Part shown: piece after piece, positions 36,968-46,041 of the stretch
Layout: each line of letters begins with the position of its first letter
Position numbering within the stretch: the first letter of the stretch is position 1
From: JANSYL01 sp965229695
GTDB lineage: Bacteria > Pseudomonadota > Alphaproteobacteria > Rhodobacterales > Rhodobacteraceae
NCBI GenBank assembly: GCA_965229695.1
Contig: OZ245921.1
Span: forward strand, 372,001 to 436,000
Direction of reading: 5' to 3'
Length of the DNA stretch: 64,000 nucleotides
Notes under the pieces: model-generated
What the model was told of the DNA's origin: nothing
Seen by the model: the letters and a program-made list of their open reading frames with translations, nothing else
The model's database searches: none
Made by a program: the position numbers and the translations under genes

Positions 36968-37240
36968 TCAGCTATAGCCATCTGGCGTTCGGTCAATCAC
37001 CTCGCCCGGCTCCTGCTGATCCTCTGGAATGGTCCGCAGCACCAAACGGCCATCGACTGGCATCGCATCCATTCGAACGTCATAGCCCTCGCCGTCCTTA
37101 TGGGCCCAGGCGACCGCAATCTTGCTCCAGGCCGATTTCTGGCCGTCGCCGATGGGACGGACGGTGTAGCCCAAAAGAAAGGGCTTTTGGCCCGGCGCTG
37201 ATGGTTGGGTGGCAGTGGATTTGGTTTCTTCTCTACTCAT
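36968..37240 (-). CDS. Small conserved-type hypothetical protein
   Basis: 90 residues from the ATG at 37240 (MSREETKST), soluble, with the phrase AWSKIAVAWAHKDGEGYDV and a late GRLVLRTIP. I do not recognise the family by name; its layout resembles small single-domain proteins found near plasmid genes. The ATG is chosen over an upstream start at 37279. It is ended by a clear terminator. Confidence 0.65.
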   Translation of the reverse strand: MSREETKSTATQPSAPGQKPFLLGYTVRPIGDGQKSAWSKIAVAWAHKDGEGYDVRMDAMPVDGRLVLRTIPEDQQEPGEVIDRTPDGYS

Positions 37241-37437
37241 AAAAACTCCTTGGTTACGCAATTGAAGAAATAAGAACAAAAATAGAACACATCACACCAA
37301 ACAGATCAATCAAATCGTTCAGATACATACAGACGTAACCGGACCCAACGGCTCAGAAACAGGTCAAAGGCCCCGTTTGCTTGCGCCGCAGACCAAATTC
37401 ACCTAGCGAAAGCATTCTCAAGGCAGGGAGAACAAAA

Positions 37438-37758
37438 ATGCCAAAGATCGAAATCGACACGCTCTCACTTGACGGTTTGAAACAACTGCAAAAGGACATC
37501 GCCCAGGCAATCGAGGGATACGAAGCCCGAAAACGTCAAGAGGCGCTCGCCGCCGTGCAGGCCAAAGCCGAAGAGATGGGGTTCTCGCTGCAAGAGCTGG
37601 TTGGCTCCACAAAGCTCGGTACAACCAAATCCGCCCCCAAGTACCGCAACCCCGACGATGCCACCAAAACCTGGACCGGGCGCGGTCGACAGCCGCAATG
37701 GGTCAAAGACCATCTCGCAGCAGGTGGCATGCTCAATGAGTTACTGATCGTGAAGTGA
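37438..37758 (+). CDS. H-NS-family nucleoid protein
   Basis: 106 residues from the ATG at 37438 with AGGCAGGGAG upstream. An N-terminal coiled coil (LDGLKQLQKDIAQAIEGYEARKRQ, shown here only as the first helix region) leads to the C-terminal DNA-binding motif YRNPDDATKTWTGRGRQPQW, typical of alphaproteobacterial H-NS/HvrA proteins. These bind AT-rich or foreign DNA and silence it. Here it sits between the mobilisation genes and the defence cassettes, so it may be a plasmid- or island-encoded silencer. Confidence 0.88.
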   Translation: MPKIEIDTLSLDGLKQLQKDIAQAIEGYEARKRQEALAAVQAKAEEMGFSLQELVGSTKLGTTKSAPKYRNPDDATKTWTGRGRQPQWVKDHLAAGGMLNELLIVK

Positions 37759-37782
37759 AGCTTGAGCGAATGAAAACGCCGT

Positions 37783-37803
37783 CCGCCCCTGCGCAAGGGG
37801 CGG
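37783..37803 (+). terminator. Hairpin after the H-NS-like gene
   Basis: CCGCCCCT and AGGGGCGG make a perfect 8-bp stem with loop GCGCA, 24 bases past the stop. No T-run follows, so termination strength is uncertain. Confidence 0.5.
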
Positions 37804-38018
37804 ATGCCGGTCGTTCGCTGCCTATGCAAAGTTCAAACGAAAGTCACCGAAAGCGGACATCCATCATTGATCGAACCGCGAAAGTTGACGCCGAACTCCA
37901 TGCTCTTGTTTCTCATGGACCAAAACCGACAGTGAAATCTTACTTCAGATGTGCCTCTCCGCCACTCTACTTGGGAGCCCTGTTGCCATAAGGATAACCA
38001 TCTTCCTGAGGAGATTTC

Positions 38019-38549
38019 ATGCGTTTTTCGACCTTTCCGAGAACTGAACCGGCACCAAATTTTCTTTCACAAATTTGCGATGTTTTTGTCGCTCACAAGT
38101 CCACCATATCGACGCTTGAGAATGAGAAGGGGAAGCAAAGCAATCAGGTCCTCGAGCTTATCCGACCAAATCTAGTTGAGCTCGGTTTCGAAGTCGAAAA
38201 AGGCAAGAGCATTGATAGCAAGATCAAGAGACCAGTATTTTTTGGTGAAAATGCAAACCCGTCGCTACAATATGAAGTAGATGCTTGGCACCCTACGCTC
38301 TGTATCGGACTTGAAGTCGAGGCAGGTCGAGCCAAGATGGGTAACGCGATTTATCGCGACCTTATCCAAGCCCTCGTGATGGTTGAACTTGACTACCTCG
38401 TCTTGGCGGTACCACTTGCGTACAAATATCAATCAGGTGGCAGAACAGTGGTCAGCAAGGACTACGAGCATACAGTTTCTGTTGCCGAGGCATTGTATGG
38501 GCACTCCCGCATATCAATGCCATATGGGCTTTGCGTGCTCGGCTACTGA
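38019..38549 (+). CDS. Hypothetical protein, possible PD-(D/E)XK-like nuclease
   Basis: 176 residues, soluble. Residues 84-125 read QYEVDAWHP, then IGLEVEAGRA and a helix IYRDLIQALVMVELDYLVLAV. The order Asp88 - Glu99-x-Glu101, with strands and helix around them, resembles the active site of PD-(D/E)XK nucleases in the BamHI form (ExE instead of ExK). This is a pattern judgement only. It is the first gene of a plus-strand group with a ParB-like protein and an adenine methylase, which would fit a restriction role. It has no recognised family name. Confidence 0.5.
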   Translation: MRFSTFPRTEPAPNFLSQICDVFVAHKSTISTLENEKGKQSNQVLELIRPNLVELGFEVEKGKSIDSKIKRPVFFGENANPSLQYEVDAWHPTLCIGLEVEAGRAKMGNAIYRDLIQALVMVELDYLVLAVPLAYKYQSGGRTVVSKDYEHTVSVAEALYGHSRISMPYGLCVLGY

Positions 38550-38578
38550 AATTCACATCTGAGAGGCCACATTATCGA

Positions 38579-38638
38579 TATCTGGATGCTATACACCAGA
38601 TGATGAGTTCTGATAAAAGACAACCTCAACATAGGTTG
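38579..38638 (+). promoter_or_regulatory. Two inverted repeats before the 38656 ParB-like gene
   Basis: ATCTGG/CCAGAT (arms about 38580 and 38595) and CAACCT/AGGTTG (38621-38626 and 38633-38638) lie in the 106-base gap. They could be operators for a regulator or an mRNA leader. No factor is identified. Confidence 0.35.
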
Positions 38639-38655
38639 CGTGTTTGAGGCTAGAG

Positions 38656-40053
38656 ATGGCAGACCAAGGCAAGATTACATCAATCCGCGTAGATCAGCTT
38701 GTATTGGACCTTTCGAATCCGAGGCACAAACCATTTAAGCGGCCTGCACAGGCAATTGAGTTCTTGGTGTCGAAAGAAAAGGTCGTCGACCTTGCCGTGG
38801 ACATCGCCAAAGAAGGGACAAATCCGATGGACCTTCTTGGGGTGTTCAAGAAGGCAGGTACCGGTAGGGATGCCACCTATGTTGCCGCAGAGGGGAATCG
38901 CCGTGTTTGCGCACTGATGCTACTGCATGATCCAGAGAAGATCCCACTAGGCGTGGTCGGGCGGGCGAAAATGATCGTTCGGTTAGAGAACGCTGCAAAG
39001 CCGGCGCATCTGTCACAAACGATCAACGTGGTGCTCTTCAAGAGCAAGAAGTCTGCCAAGCCATGGGTTGAGCGAATGCACATTCAAGACGGCCGCTCGC
39101 GACGTCGATGGACCCCAGATCAACAAGAACGAGCAATGGGTGGAGGGCGCAACCAAGATGCAGCTGCTTTGCTCGACGCGGCGCTAAATCGCGGCATGGT
39201 CAATGAAGCTGATCGCGCTTCCAAGCTGACGACAGTTCAGCGGTATCTGGGGAATCCTACAATGCGCCGGGCGCTTGGCATCGTCCGAGATAAGGATCGT
39301 CAATACTGGGTGGATCGAGAGGTTAGTGACTTCGCACTACTTCTCGAGGCATTTCTGGAGGATGTGCGCCGCGAGGGAGGATTGTCTTCACGCTCGGACG
39401 CGGCGGCCGTCATCAGGTACTCCGACCTCCTGTTGGAACAGACTGGAGTCGGCAATGATCGAGTCGACCCGATCCCCCTCATCGACGCCTTTGATGAAGT
39501 CGTGAGGCTCGGTGAAGAAAGCGGTTCTGAGGATGCGGATGAGAATGGCGATGGCGATGGCGATGGCGATGCTAGCGACGGCGAAGACGAAGATAATGAT
39601 GTCCCGATCAAACCGAGAACTAAGATTGGCGGCACCCGCGAGCTTGAGACCGCGTTTGCAACTTCTGGCAGTCAGAAGCTGCAATCCCTCTACAAGTCAT
39701 GCACAACACTGTCCCTTAAGTACCACTGTCCGATCATCACGGTCGGTTTTTGGTCTTTAATGGAAAGCCTCGCGGCTTTGCATGCAACTGATGGGACTGC
39801 GTTCGATACCTATTTTAGCCACAACAAACTTCAGAACGATTTTGGGTTTTCAAACAAGGATGAACGCAAGAACATCGTCGCGGCCTTGAAGCGCCTTACG
39901 GAGAGAGGTAACTCCACCAAGCACTCAGCCATTGCCGGCAGCTTTGATGGCCACCAGGTCGCCAACGACTTCGATGTACTTACCCCCCTGATGTTGGCAG
40001 TGTTGCGCGATCTTCCCACTTGGAAATGTTCGGCGAAGAGGCAAACATCTTAG
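38656..40053 (+). CDS. ParB-like protein A of the methylase cassette
   Basis: 465 residues from the ATG at 38656. The N-terminal ParB-fold has DLSNPRHKP (about 18-26) and AAEGNRRVCAL (77-87), the counterpart of the ParB nucleotide-binding GxxR region. About residues 288-316 are a very acidic linker (Glu/Asp/Gly). The C-terminal domain (about 330-465) has WSLMESLAAL and NSTKHSAIAG but no family I know. It is followed by the Dam-type gene 36 bp downstream. Unlike partition ParB it has no recognisable CTP-switch HTH core, so a nuclease or sensor role in defence is more likely than segregation; this is inference. Confidence 0.7.
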   Translation: MADQGKITSIRVDQLVLDLSNPRHKPFKRPAQAIEFLVSKEKVVDLAVDIAKEGTNPMDLLGVFKKAGTGRDATYVAAEGNRRVCALMLLHDPEKIPLGVVGRAKMIVRLENAAKPAHLSQTINVVLFKSKKSAKPWVERMHIQDGRSRRRWTPDQQERAMGGGRNQDAAALLDAALNRGMVNEADRASKLTTVQRYLGNPTMRRALGIVRDKDRQYWVDREVSDFALLLEAFLEDVRREGGLSSRSDAAAVIRYSDLLLEQTGVGNDRVDPIPLIDAFDEVVRLGEESGSEDADENGDGDGDGDASDGEDEDNDVPIKPRTKIGGTRELETAFATSGSQKLQSLYKSCTTLSLKYHCPIITVGFWSLMESLAALHATDGTAFDTYFSHNKLQNDFGFSNKDERKNIVAALKRLTERGNSTKHSAIAGSFDGHQVANDFDVLTPLMLAVLRDLPTWKCSAKRQTS

Positions 40054-40088
40054 TTTACGCTTAACTTCAAGCGCGCTACTCCTTCAAC

Positions 40089-40976
40089 ATGACAAGAACC
40101 GCATCTCCACTCCGGTACCCTGGAGGAAAATCTGCACTGCACAACTTGGTAAGTGACATTATCCACGCCAATCGGCTTGATGGCGGTCACTATGCTGAGC
40201 CGTTCGCAGGCGGAGGTGGTTTGGCATTGTCACTGATGTTTGAAGGCATCGTTCGAGAGGTTCACCTCAATGACATCGATCCTGCCATTGCTGCGTTTTG
40301 GAGGGCTATACTTGACCACAACAACGAGCTCTGCGCTCTGATTGAGTCGACTCCTGTTACGATCGATCAATGGCATCTACAAAAGGAAAGTTATTCTCGC
40401 CTTCTTGATCAAAGCGATGATCTAACGCTTGGGTTTGCAACTCTCTTTCTAAATAGAACGAACCGCTCTGGCATTATCAAGGGCGCGGGGGTTATTGGTG
40501 GATTACGCCAAGCAGGGAATTATTTGCTCGATTGCAGGTTTAACAAAGAAGATCTTGTTCGCAGAATAAAACGAATATCTAAGTATAAAGATAGGATACA
40601 TTTTTCCCAGCTTGATGCATTAGAATTTCTTCCAGAAGTCCAAAGTATTATACCAAAGAACTCACTTATATGCGCCGATCCACCCTATTTTGGAAAAGGC
40701 GCAAATCTCTACACAAGTTTCTATCTGCCAGATGACCATTCCGTACTTGCTGAGAGCATGCTGAAGCTGACCTGCCCGTGGATAACAACTTACGATAACT
40801 GTCCTGAAATTGCAGAAATCTATAAATCGAGGCGGCAGTACGAATTTTCTGTTCAGTACTCGGCGCAAACGAAAAGGCTGGGTTCTGAGCTCCTTATAGT
40901 CTCTAAGGGGATGCGACTAGGCTCTGATCTTCCTCTAAAGAAGGTAAACCAACCGGGGCGGAGACTGTCGGCGTAG
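40089..40976 (+). CDS. DNA adenine methylase, Dam/D12 class
   Basis: 295 residues. N-terminal LRYPGGKSAL (PGGK 11-14), SAM-binding EPFAGGGGLAL (37-47), LNDIDPAIAAFW, and the catalytic ADPPYFGKG (DPPY near 197). This order is the D12 class, N6-adenine methylases such as Dam and M.MboI-type enzymes, though the target sequence cannot be read off. GC content falls in the second half (about 40500-40700 is AT-rich), suggesting transfer. With a nuclease-like and a ParB-like gene upstream it may protect host DNA in a restriction-type system. Confidence 0.9.
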   Translation: MTRTASPLRYPGGKSALHNLVSDIIHANRLDGGHYAEPFAGGGGLALSLMFEGIVREVHLNDIDPAIAAFWRAILDHNNELCALIESTPVTIDQWHLQKESYSRLLDQSDDLTLGFATLFLNRTNRSGIIKGAGVIGGLRQAGNYLLDCRFNKEDLVRRIKRISKYKDRIHFSQLDALEFLPEVQSIIPKNSLICADPPYFGKGANLYTSFYLPDDHSVLAESMLKLTCPWITTYDNCPEIAEIYKSRRQYEFSVQYSAQTKRLGSELLIVSKGMRLGSDLPLKKVNQPGRRLSA

Positions 40977-41007
40977 TCTAAGGCGGCTTACTCTCACTTA
41001 TTCAGAA

Positions 41008-42012
41008 CTAGGTAGCAGGTTCTCGGTTGGAATAATTTGCTATCCATTCTCGTGCACCTTCGAGCTCGCCGTAGGCCTCGATGAGTACACCTTCATCGTG
41101 GAGTGCCTGCGCTTGATCTACTCGAAGTGGCACTCTCAAGCGGTGAAGCACATTTCCGAGTGAGCGGACATGATCCCTGAAGCCAACTCGTTGAAGCGCA
41201 AACGGAATTATGTGGTAGGGAATTGGTGGTGTGGATGGCTGGCGAGAGAACCAGCGCTGGAAAAATACATGATCTAGGTGGAGCCTCAGGGATTTTGTTC
41301 GCCAATTGGCTCCAGTTGCAACCTGAGCGACAGCGAAAAGAAATCCAGGCAAGCCGTCCTGGTGCATCCGCCCTGCGAAGACGTCTACTTCATCATCCTT
41401 AGGGTTGATGGGGACCTCTCCTTCCTCCGGTGAAACAGTCCCATCCCTAAAGGTTTCCCAGACTTCCTCGAGTTTGGACAAGAAGCCGGTGTGGTCCGGC
41501 CGTGGGAAACCAAACGACCATGCTTGGCCGCCAATCTCCGCTGCTAGAGCCGCCGTTGCAAAGTACTGGAAGTTTTGCCGGAGCGCGCTCACCTCTGCGT
41601 CGGTTGGATGCATGCCCGAACCGCTCAGTAGCGGCGTTACTGATTTGAGATTGGATAAAACCAATGACGTCAAGTACGCTGCTCGGCCATAGGTTAAGTC
41701 CTCGAGGTCAAAAGAAACGACCCGTCCATCCTCTGAAATCTTGAAAGGATACGACTGGCCAAGTGCCTGTCGGCGGTCAAAAACGATCATAGCCGCCCCA
41801 GACGCCACCTCTTCACGTCTCGAAATCTCTTCTTCGACCGATTTGAAGTCATCCGCAGCGGCGATCTCTAGCGCGTCCACGATGGATTGAACCAGAGAAA
41901 ACCTATCGTCTGAGAAGAATGCACTCAGTTCCAAGAAATCCGCAGCAATATCTAGATCGTGCCGCCCACTTCCATCAAAATCGTCTACTGGCAGATAGAC
42001 TTTCTCAGTCAT
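41008..42012 (-). CDS. Hypothetical partner protein of ParB-like protein B
   Basis: 334 residues, acidic, no signal peptide or membrane helix. A middle part (LTYGRAAYLTSLVLSNLKSV) and a WRTKSLRLHLDHVFFQRWFSR region stand out, but no family is recognised. Its start overlaps the ParB-like B gene by eight bases, so the two are co-translated and probably act together. It ends 31 bases from the methylase gene in convergent orientation. Confidence 0.65.
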   Translation of the reverse strand: MTEKVYLPVDDFDGSGRHDLDIAADFLELSAFFSDDRFSLVQSIVDALEIAAADDFKSVEEEISRREEVASGAAMIVFDRRQALGQSYPFKISEDGRVVSFDLEDLTYGRAAYLTSLVLSNLKSVTPLLSGSGMHPTDAEVSALRQNFQYFATAALAAEIGGQAWSFGFPRPDHTGFLSKLEEVWETFRDGTVSPEEGEVPINPKDDEVDVFAGRMHQDGLPGFLFAVAQVATGANWRTKSLRLHLDHVFFQRWFSRQPSTPPIPYHIIPFALQRVGFRDHVRSLGNVLHRLRVPLRVDQAQALHDEGVLIEAYGELEGAREWIANYSNREPAT

Positions 42013-43141
42013 TCAGTTCAGCTCTCTTCTTCTTCATCCGCTGATGAACGGTTTGAGCGGACTCCGAGACATCTTCTGCAATATCTATTAGTGCTTGGTC
42101 CTTACCATCAAACCCGCGCAAGCTATTGGCGGCCTCACGGATTGCCGAACGAGCCTTTAGCAATGAGTCCGAGAGCCGTTGGGCTGGTGGCGTAATACTT
42201 GCCAGAGCTTCAGACAGCGAGTTTGTTGTTTTCAGAACAGTAAGCCCCTCGCTGTTGAGAATAACCTGTCCTAGATCTTTGATGTCAGGGTTTTGTGACC
42301 GGATAACCGGCTCCAGATTCTGCTCTTTCGAGCCATAGATCCAATGCAGTATCTCAATCAGCTGGTCGATGTTCTCATCTGGCACAGGATTGGGTTGAGG
42401 ATCGTATGTCGTCCACGCAGAACCGAGATTTAGATACTCCATATAGTGGCTTCTCGAGAGAGCCGTATACAGATGTGAGAAATTGAACCTTGGTGAAACT
42501 CGATCTTCTAGGCTGAATCGGCCCGAAGCTGCCGCTTGGTCCAACACATAAATGGCATTCACCATTCTTTTGATTGTATCGTGGCCATCACCAATTTTTT
42601 CTGCGATTTCAATAAGGCTAGCCGCGCCACCTTTGTACCAATCAGCGGCAAACTTCGCCTTTGCAAATGACTCCCATTTTGCGGCTCCGTTTATGTGCTT
42701 GAAGCCAATGTATGCTCGGGCTTCTTCACGGCTAGCAACTCGGTAGATCGAAACCGTCCCGAGTGATGCCAAGTGATCTGCAGATATTTCTGGAACTTTT
42801 ACTCTTATTCCGCCGATGCGGCCAACCTCGTCGGCAAGCCCATCTTCCCTGAAGAGCTTTATGGCCGCCAAACGACGGTTTCCTTCAAGCACAACAAATC
42901 TGTCATCGACGAGTTCGCCGATCAGAGGCTCAATGTCCAAGTAGCCATTCGACGCTAACGACTGAAGCAGTTCTCCGAGTTCCTCAGCCCTATACAGCTC
43001 CGAGATTATTGCTGCATCGGACGCCATGGGCTGGCTGCCAACTAGACGCGGGTTCGACTGATCAAGTTTAAGCCAATCAACTGGTACCTCTGTGGCTTGC
43101 TGCAGTGGCACATCACCGGGCTTTTCAACTTCTACGGTCAT
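42005..43141 (-). CDS. ParB-like protein B
   Basis: 378 residues. N-terminal LDQSNPRLVG (26-35) and VVLEGNRRLAAIKLF (83-97) share the NPR...EGNRR pattern with ParB-like protein A across the convergent gap, although the rest differs. After the ParB fold, residues 150-250 include IEIAEKIGDGHDTIKRMVNAIYVL, a likely HTH. The end is coiled, rich in Arg/Lys. Its ATG overlaps the XRE stop (ATGA) and its end overlaps the next gene, so it is the middle of a three-gene operon. Confidence 0.72.
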   Translation of the reverse strand: MTVEVEKPGDVPLQQATEVPVDWLKLDQSNPRLVGSQPMASDAAIISELYRAEELGELLQSLASNGYLDIEPLIGELVDDRFVVLEGNRRLAAIKLFREDGLADEVGRIGGIRVKVPEISADHLASLGTVSIYRVASREEARAYIGFKHINGAAKWESFAKAKFAADWYKGGAASLIEIAEKIGDGHDTIKRMVNAIYVLDQAAASGRFSLEDRVSPRFNFSHLYTALSRSHYMEYLNLGSAWTTYDPQPNPVPDENIDQLIEILHWIYGSKEQNLEPVIRSQNPDIKDLGQVILNSEGLTVLKTTNSLSEALASITPPAQRLSDSLLKARSAIREAANSLRGFDGKDQALIDIAEDVSESAQTVHQRMKKKRAELND

Positions 43142-43359
43142 GACTTGTTTCCCATGTTGATCGAGACCCCAGCCTCTCCAAAAACCGCGCCACCGTCCCG
43201 AAGCGCTGTTTCGAGGTCGCGGACAGTTCTGGGGTATGTCGCCCGTGTTTCACTCTCGAAACCAGCTATCGTTGCTTCGGCAACGCCTGAGCGCCTCGAG
43301 AGCTCAGCTCTGCTCCAGTTCAAACCCGCGCGCGCCATTCGACACTGTTCAGGAGACAT
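43138..43359 (-). CDS. XRE-family regulator of the ParB-like B operon
   Basis: 73 residues from the ATG at 43359, preceded by GAGG at a good distance; a GTG at 43365 is the alternative. The HTH is clear (LNWSRAELSRRSGVAEATIAGFE). This kind of one-domain repressor usually controls its own operon, here the ParB-like B and 334-residue genes. It overlaps the next gene by four bases. Confidence 0.85.
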   Translation of the reverse strand: MSPEQCRMARAGLNWSRAELSRRSGVAEATIAGFESETRATYPRTVRDLETALRDGGAVFGEAGVSINMGNKS

Positions 43360-43505
43360 TTCCACCTCGACATATGGTGACTGCTTTCAATGAATGTTAT
43401 AGAATATTGTTAACATTGATGCGCCGTATCCACAACCCAGTCCATTTGAGCAATGGCCGAACACCGACGATCGCGACCCAGATAGATGCAGATTTCTTGC
43501 CTACC

Positions 43506-43577
43506 CAGCGAACGTCCGCAATGCGGACCGCAAGTACGGCATTCGACCCAAACGTTCAATGTCCGCTCAGGGCCGTG
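43506..43577 (+). repeat. 72-bp intergenic repeat, copy 1
   Basis: Begins CAGCGAACGTCCG and ends CAGGGCCGTG, exactly 72 bases as in the other four copies. A second conserved block (GCATCGGAGGTCTGC, 43620-43634) follows, with its GAGGTC 49 bases from the core end, as in the 58173 copy. It lies in the 362-base gap between the XRE gene and the acetyltransferase. Confidence 0.75.
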
Positions 43578-43728
43578 CGCAGCAGTCTTGATGCCACATT
43601 TTAGCTGTGGTGCTGCATTGCATCGGAGGTCTGCTGTGAGCCCTAATGCGCCGTTCAAGTGCCCAGAGGTTGGCATCCCAAAGGCCTTTGCCTACTCCTT
43701 GGAAAGAGTGAAGCACCTCAGAATACTT

Positions 43729-44214
43729 ATGGAAGTCACCTTGAAGCAAACGATCACATTTGTTCGGCTTTCTGACATCGAGCCAACTGAGATTGCGTCC
43801 CACATGTCTGACCCTCGGGTCGCGGAGCACATGCCGCTGCTGACATCCAATTGGGATTTAGAGACCGTCGCAAAGTTTGTTGCCCAGAAGGAAGAGTGCT
43901 GGGCACGTGATGGCCTTGGCCACTGGGCCATTTTGGCCAACGAGGGATATGTTGGCTGGGGTGGTTTCCAGAAGGAAGGCGATGAGTGGGACTTCGGATT
44001 GGTATTGCGACCGGAGTATTTTGGGCTTGGAACTCGTATTTCAAGAAAGGCGATTGATTTTGCTACTGCTGACAACCGCATCCGATACGTGACATTCTTG
44101 TTGCCGCAATCTCGAAAGAACTTGGGCGCTCTGGAAAGATTAGGCGCAGTTCAGATTGGTGAGATTGAGTACGAAGGGGCGACGTTCCTTAAGTTTCGAC
44201 TTCAGACTGAATGA
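43729..44214 (+). CDS. GNAT-type N-acetyltransferase
   Basis: 161 residues from the ATG at 43729 (MEVTLKQTITFVRLSDIEP). The earlier open frame is a readthrough of the repeat. The acetyltransferase fold is visible: HWAILANEGYVGWGGFQ (strands), FGLVLRPEYFGLGTRISRKA as the acetyl-CoA loop (a Q/RxxGxG-like FGLGTR), then the terminal strands. Substrate unknown. The gene stands alone in the repeat-rich accessory region. Confidence 0.75.
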   Translation: MEVTLKQTITFVRLSDIEPTEIASHMSDPRVAEHMPLLTSNWDLETVAKFVAQKEECWARDGLGHWAILANEGYVGWGGFQKEGDEWDFGLVLRPEYFGLGTRISRKAIDFATADNRIRYVTFLLPQSRKNLGALERLGAVQIGEIEYEGATFLKFRLQTE

Positions 44215-44445
44215 CTACTTCGTCCGCCTTTCCGCCCCGCGGATCACCTGGCGCCTTGAAGACCGGGCCAGTGGGCGCGGCGGCGAGGTGGGAGAGGGGG
44301 AAGGGTAGGTTGGCGACCGAGCGAACGATGCTGAAGAGCCGACGAACAGCTGTGATGCAAACTAAAGCAGTCATCCGTTGCGAACGACTAGGGGTTGCGG
44401 CAGGCTAGAACGAAAGCAAGCGCTGTGGTTTCTAGGGGGCTGGAC

Positions 44446-45207
44446 ATGCAAAAGTTGCTGGTAGTTGGCTTTATCGCGCTTTCCGTAGCAGCAGTGTTTT
44501 CATTGGTTCTTTTTCTATCTCAAGATGTCGAAACAGTTGGAGCTGAGATAAGCCAGATTCAAGCAGAGGCCGATGCCGCTTTAAGAACGATCGATGCGAG
44601 TGATCAAGCCCTAGAGGCAATTATTGCAACAGCTCCGAACCCGAGTCTTGATATTGAAATCACTTTGCCGGAGGTTGCTCTGCCATCTCCTCCTCGAGTT
44701 GGTTCGGTAAATGACCCGGGTGGCTTTCTCGGCGTCAACGCTGACATCGCCGACGCAAATCGAGCTGCTGAGCAGCAGTGGCGAGCTGCTCAGGTCGAGT
44801 TGAATGAAAGACTGAGCGAAGCCGAGGCGCGTCTGATGCGACAGATCAATGCAGCCGAGAGTAGACTCCGCACGGAGTTAGCGGCCTCCCAGCAACAGGT
44901 GACAGGGGTTTTCGCCAACATCCAAAACGTCCAGCGAACTCTCCAAGAACTCTTTGAGCGCTTGGCGAACGTAAGAGTGCCCGACAGTCAATCGTTCTTG
45001 CTGGTTTGGCTACCCATTGCAGTCAGTATTTGTTCAGCGTTCGGCACTTTCTGGTACGCGCACAAGCAGTACGGACTAGACGTGAAAAGGTTCAACAGTG
45101 AGAGTCCAAGACTTGAAGCTGATCCACAGTCGATAGAAGTGGCCAACGACACCTCTAATGGCGCAGGAATGACAAAACCAACGCCCCCAGGCCAAGGCTC
45201 AAGCTGA
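44446..45207 (+). CDS. Membrane protein with coiled coil, unknown function
   Basis: 253 residues from the ATG at 44446 with AGGGGG upstream. An N-terminal transmembrane helix (LLVVGFIALSVAAVFSLVLFL), a long coiled coil (about 90-180, rich in Ala/Gln/Glu) and a second helix near 185-210 (FLLVWLPIAVSICSAFGTFWY) with a cytoplasmic tail. The middle would be periplasmic. No family recognised. It converges on the secreted lyase-like gene. Confidence 0.65.
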   Translation: MQKLLVVGFIALSVAAVFSLVLFLSQDVETVGAEISQIQAEADAALRTIDASDQALEAIIATAPNPSLDIEITLPEVALPSPPRVGSVNDPGGFLGVNADIADANRAAEQQWRAAQVELNERLSEAEARLMRQINAAESRLRTELAASQQQVTGVFANIQNVQRTLQELFERLANVRVPDSQSFLLVWLPIAVSICSAFGTFWYAHKQYGLDVKRFNSESPRLEADPQSIEVANDTSNGAGMTKPTPPGQGSS

Positions 45208-45291
45208 GTAGGTCGTAGATGCTTGGCGGCGAGAGCGAGTTCAACATACCCAAAACGATCGCTTTTGGCGACCAGAATAGGTCGCACGAAG

Positions 45292-46041
45292 CTACTGGAT
45301 TGAAGTCCGCGTGATATTCGAGAAAAGCGCTGTTTGAGTGGGCAGATGCCCTCCGCCATATTGTTGCACGTAACGAGAGAGAAAACTCCGATACAAACCG
45401 AACCGCACGCGCTGCCGCGCGCTGTTTGCATCGATGTTCGGCCCAGTATGTGACACTACTTGCCGCCCATTGAGCGACAGGCGCACATAGCCATCGCCGC
45501 CCCTAGACCACCGTGCATCCATAGTGAACTCTAACCAACGGCCACGAGCGCTTGAAGTCACCCTTTGAATCACGACCGGCTGCAACGGGTTCATGGGATC
45601 ACCCTGAGTTTGCGAGGGATCGCTCAAAACAAAGTAAATTGAGTTACCGACCAACTCCATTGTTGCAGAGGGTTTACCCGAGCCTGACGGCTTAATCTGC
45701 CAGAATATTAGGTTGGTGGGAGAGACATCTGGCATATCTGGAGGAAAATGGGCCGAGAACGTATACCGATAAGCGTTACCTGCTAAATTGTCAGCCGAGG
45801 ATTGGATAAGCTCACTTCGCTCGCGATCATTTTGGCAATCTGGATTTCTACATGCTCCACCAGGCAACTGAAAATACCAAACTGGTTGGCCTGATGGATG
45901 TTGAATATTCTGTGCTTGCTGGGGGCGATTGCTACGGACAGAGTCGGCGTCAAGTCTACCCAACCCTTCCTGTGCCCGCGCGCCCAACGAAGACAGTGCA
46001 AAAAGAACGACAAACACCGAAAGCAATGAGATTAAACGCAT
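45292..46041 (-). CDS. Secreted polysaccharide-lyase-like protein
   Basis: 249 residues. Cleavable signal peptide (LISLLSVFVVLFALSSLGARA). The rest resembles the jelly-roll of heparin-lyase/alginate-lyase-like families (PF14099-type): YRYTFSAHFPPDMP, LIFWQIKPSG, then GRWLEFTMDARWS with GYVRLSLNGRQVV and a late VRFGLYRS. Two Cys (CRNPDC) near the N-terminus may form a disulfide. It would act on an extracellular polysaccharide, but the substrate and even activity are unproven. Confidence 0.65.
   Translation of the reverse strand: MRLISLLSVFVVLFALSSLGARAQEGLGRLDADSVRSNRPQQAQNIQHPSGQPVWYFQLPGGACRNPDCQNDRERSELIQSSADNLAGNAYRYTFSAHFPPDMPDVSPTNLIFWQIKPSGSGKPSATMELVGNSIYFVLSDPSQTQGDPMNPLQPVVIQRVTSSARGRWLEFTMDARWSRGGDGYVRLSLNGRQVVSHTGPNIDANSARQRVRFGLYRSFLSRYVQQYGGGHLPTQTALFSNITRTSIQ

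Noticed and set aside
37755..37991. 78-codon frame after the H-NS-like gene
   Set aside because: Starts at a GTG inside the H-NS end, spans a hairpin and shows no conserved-looking features.
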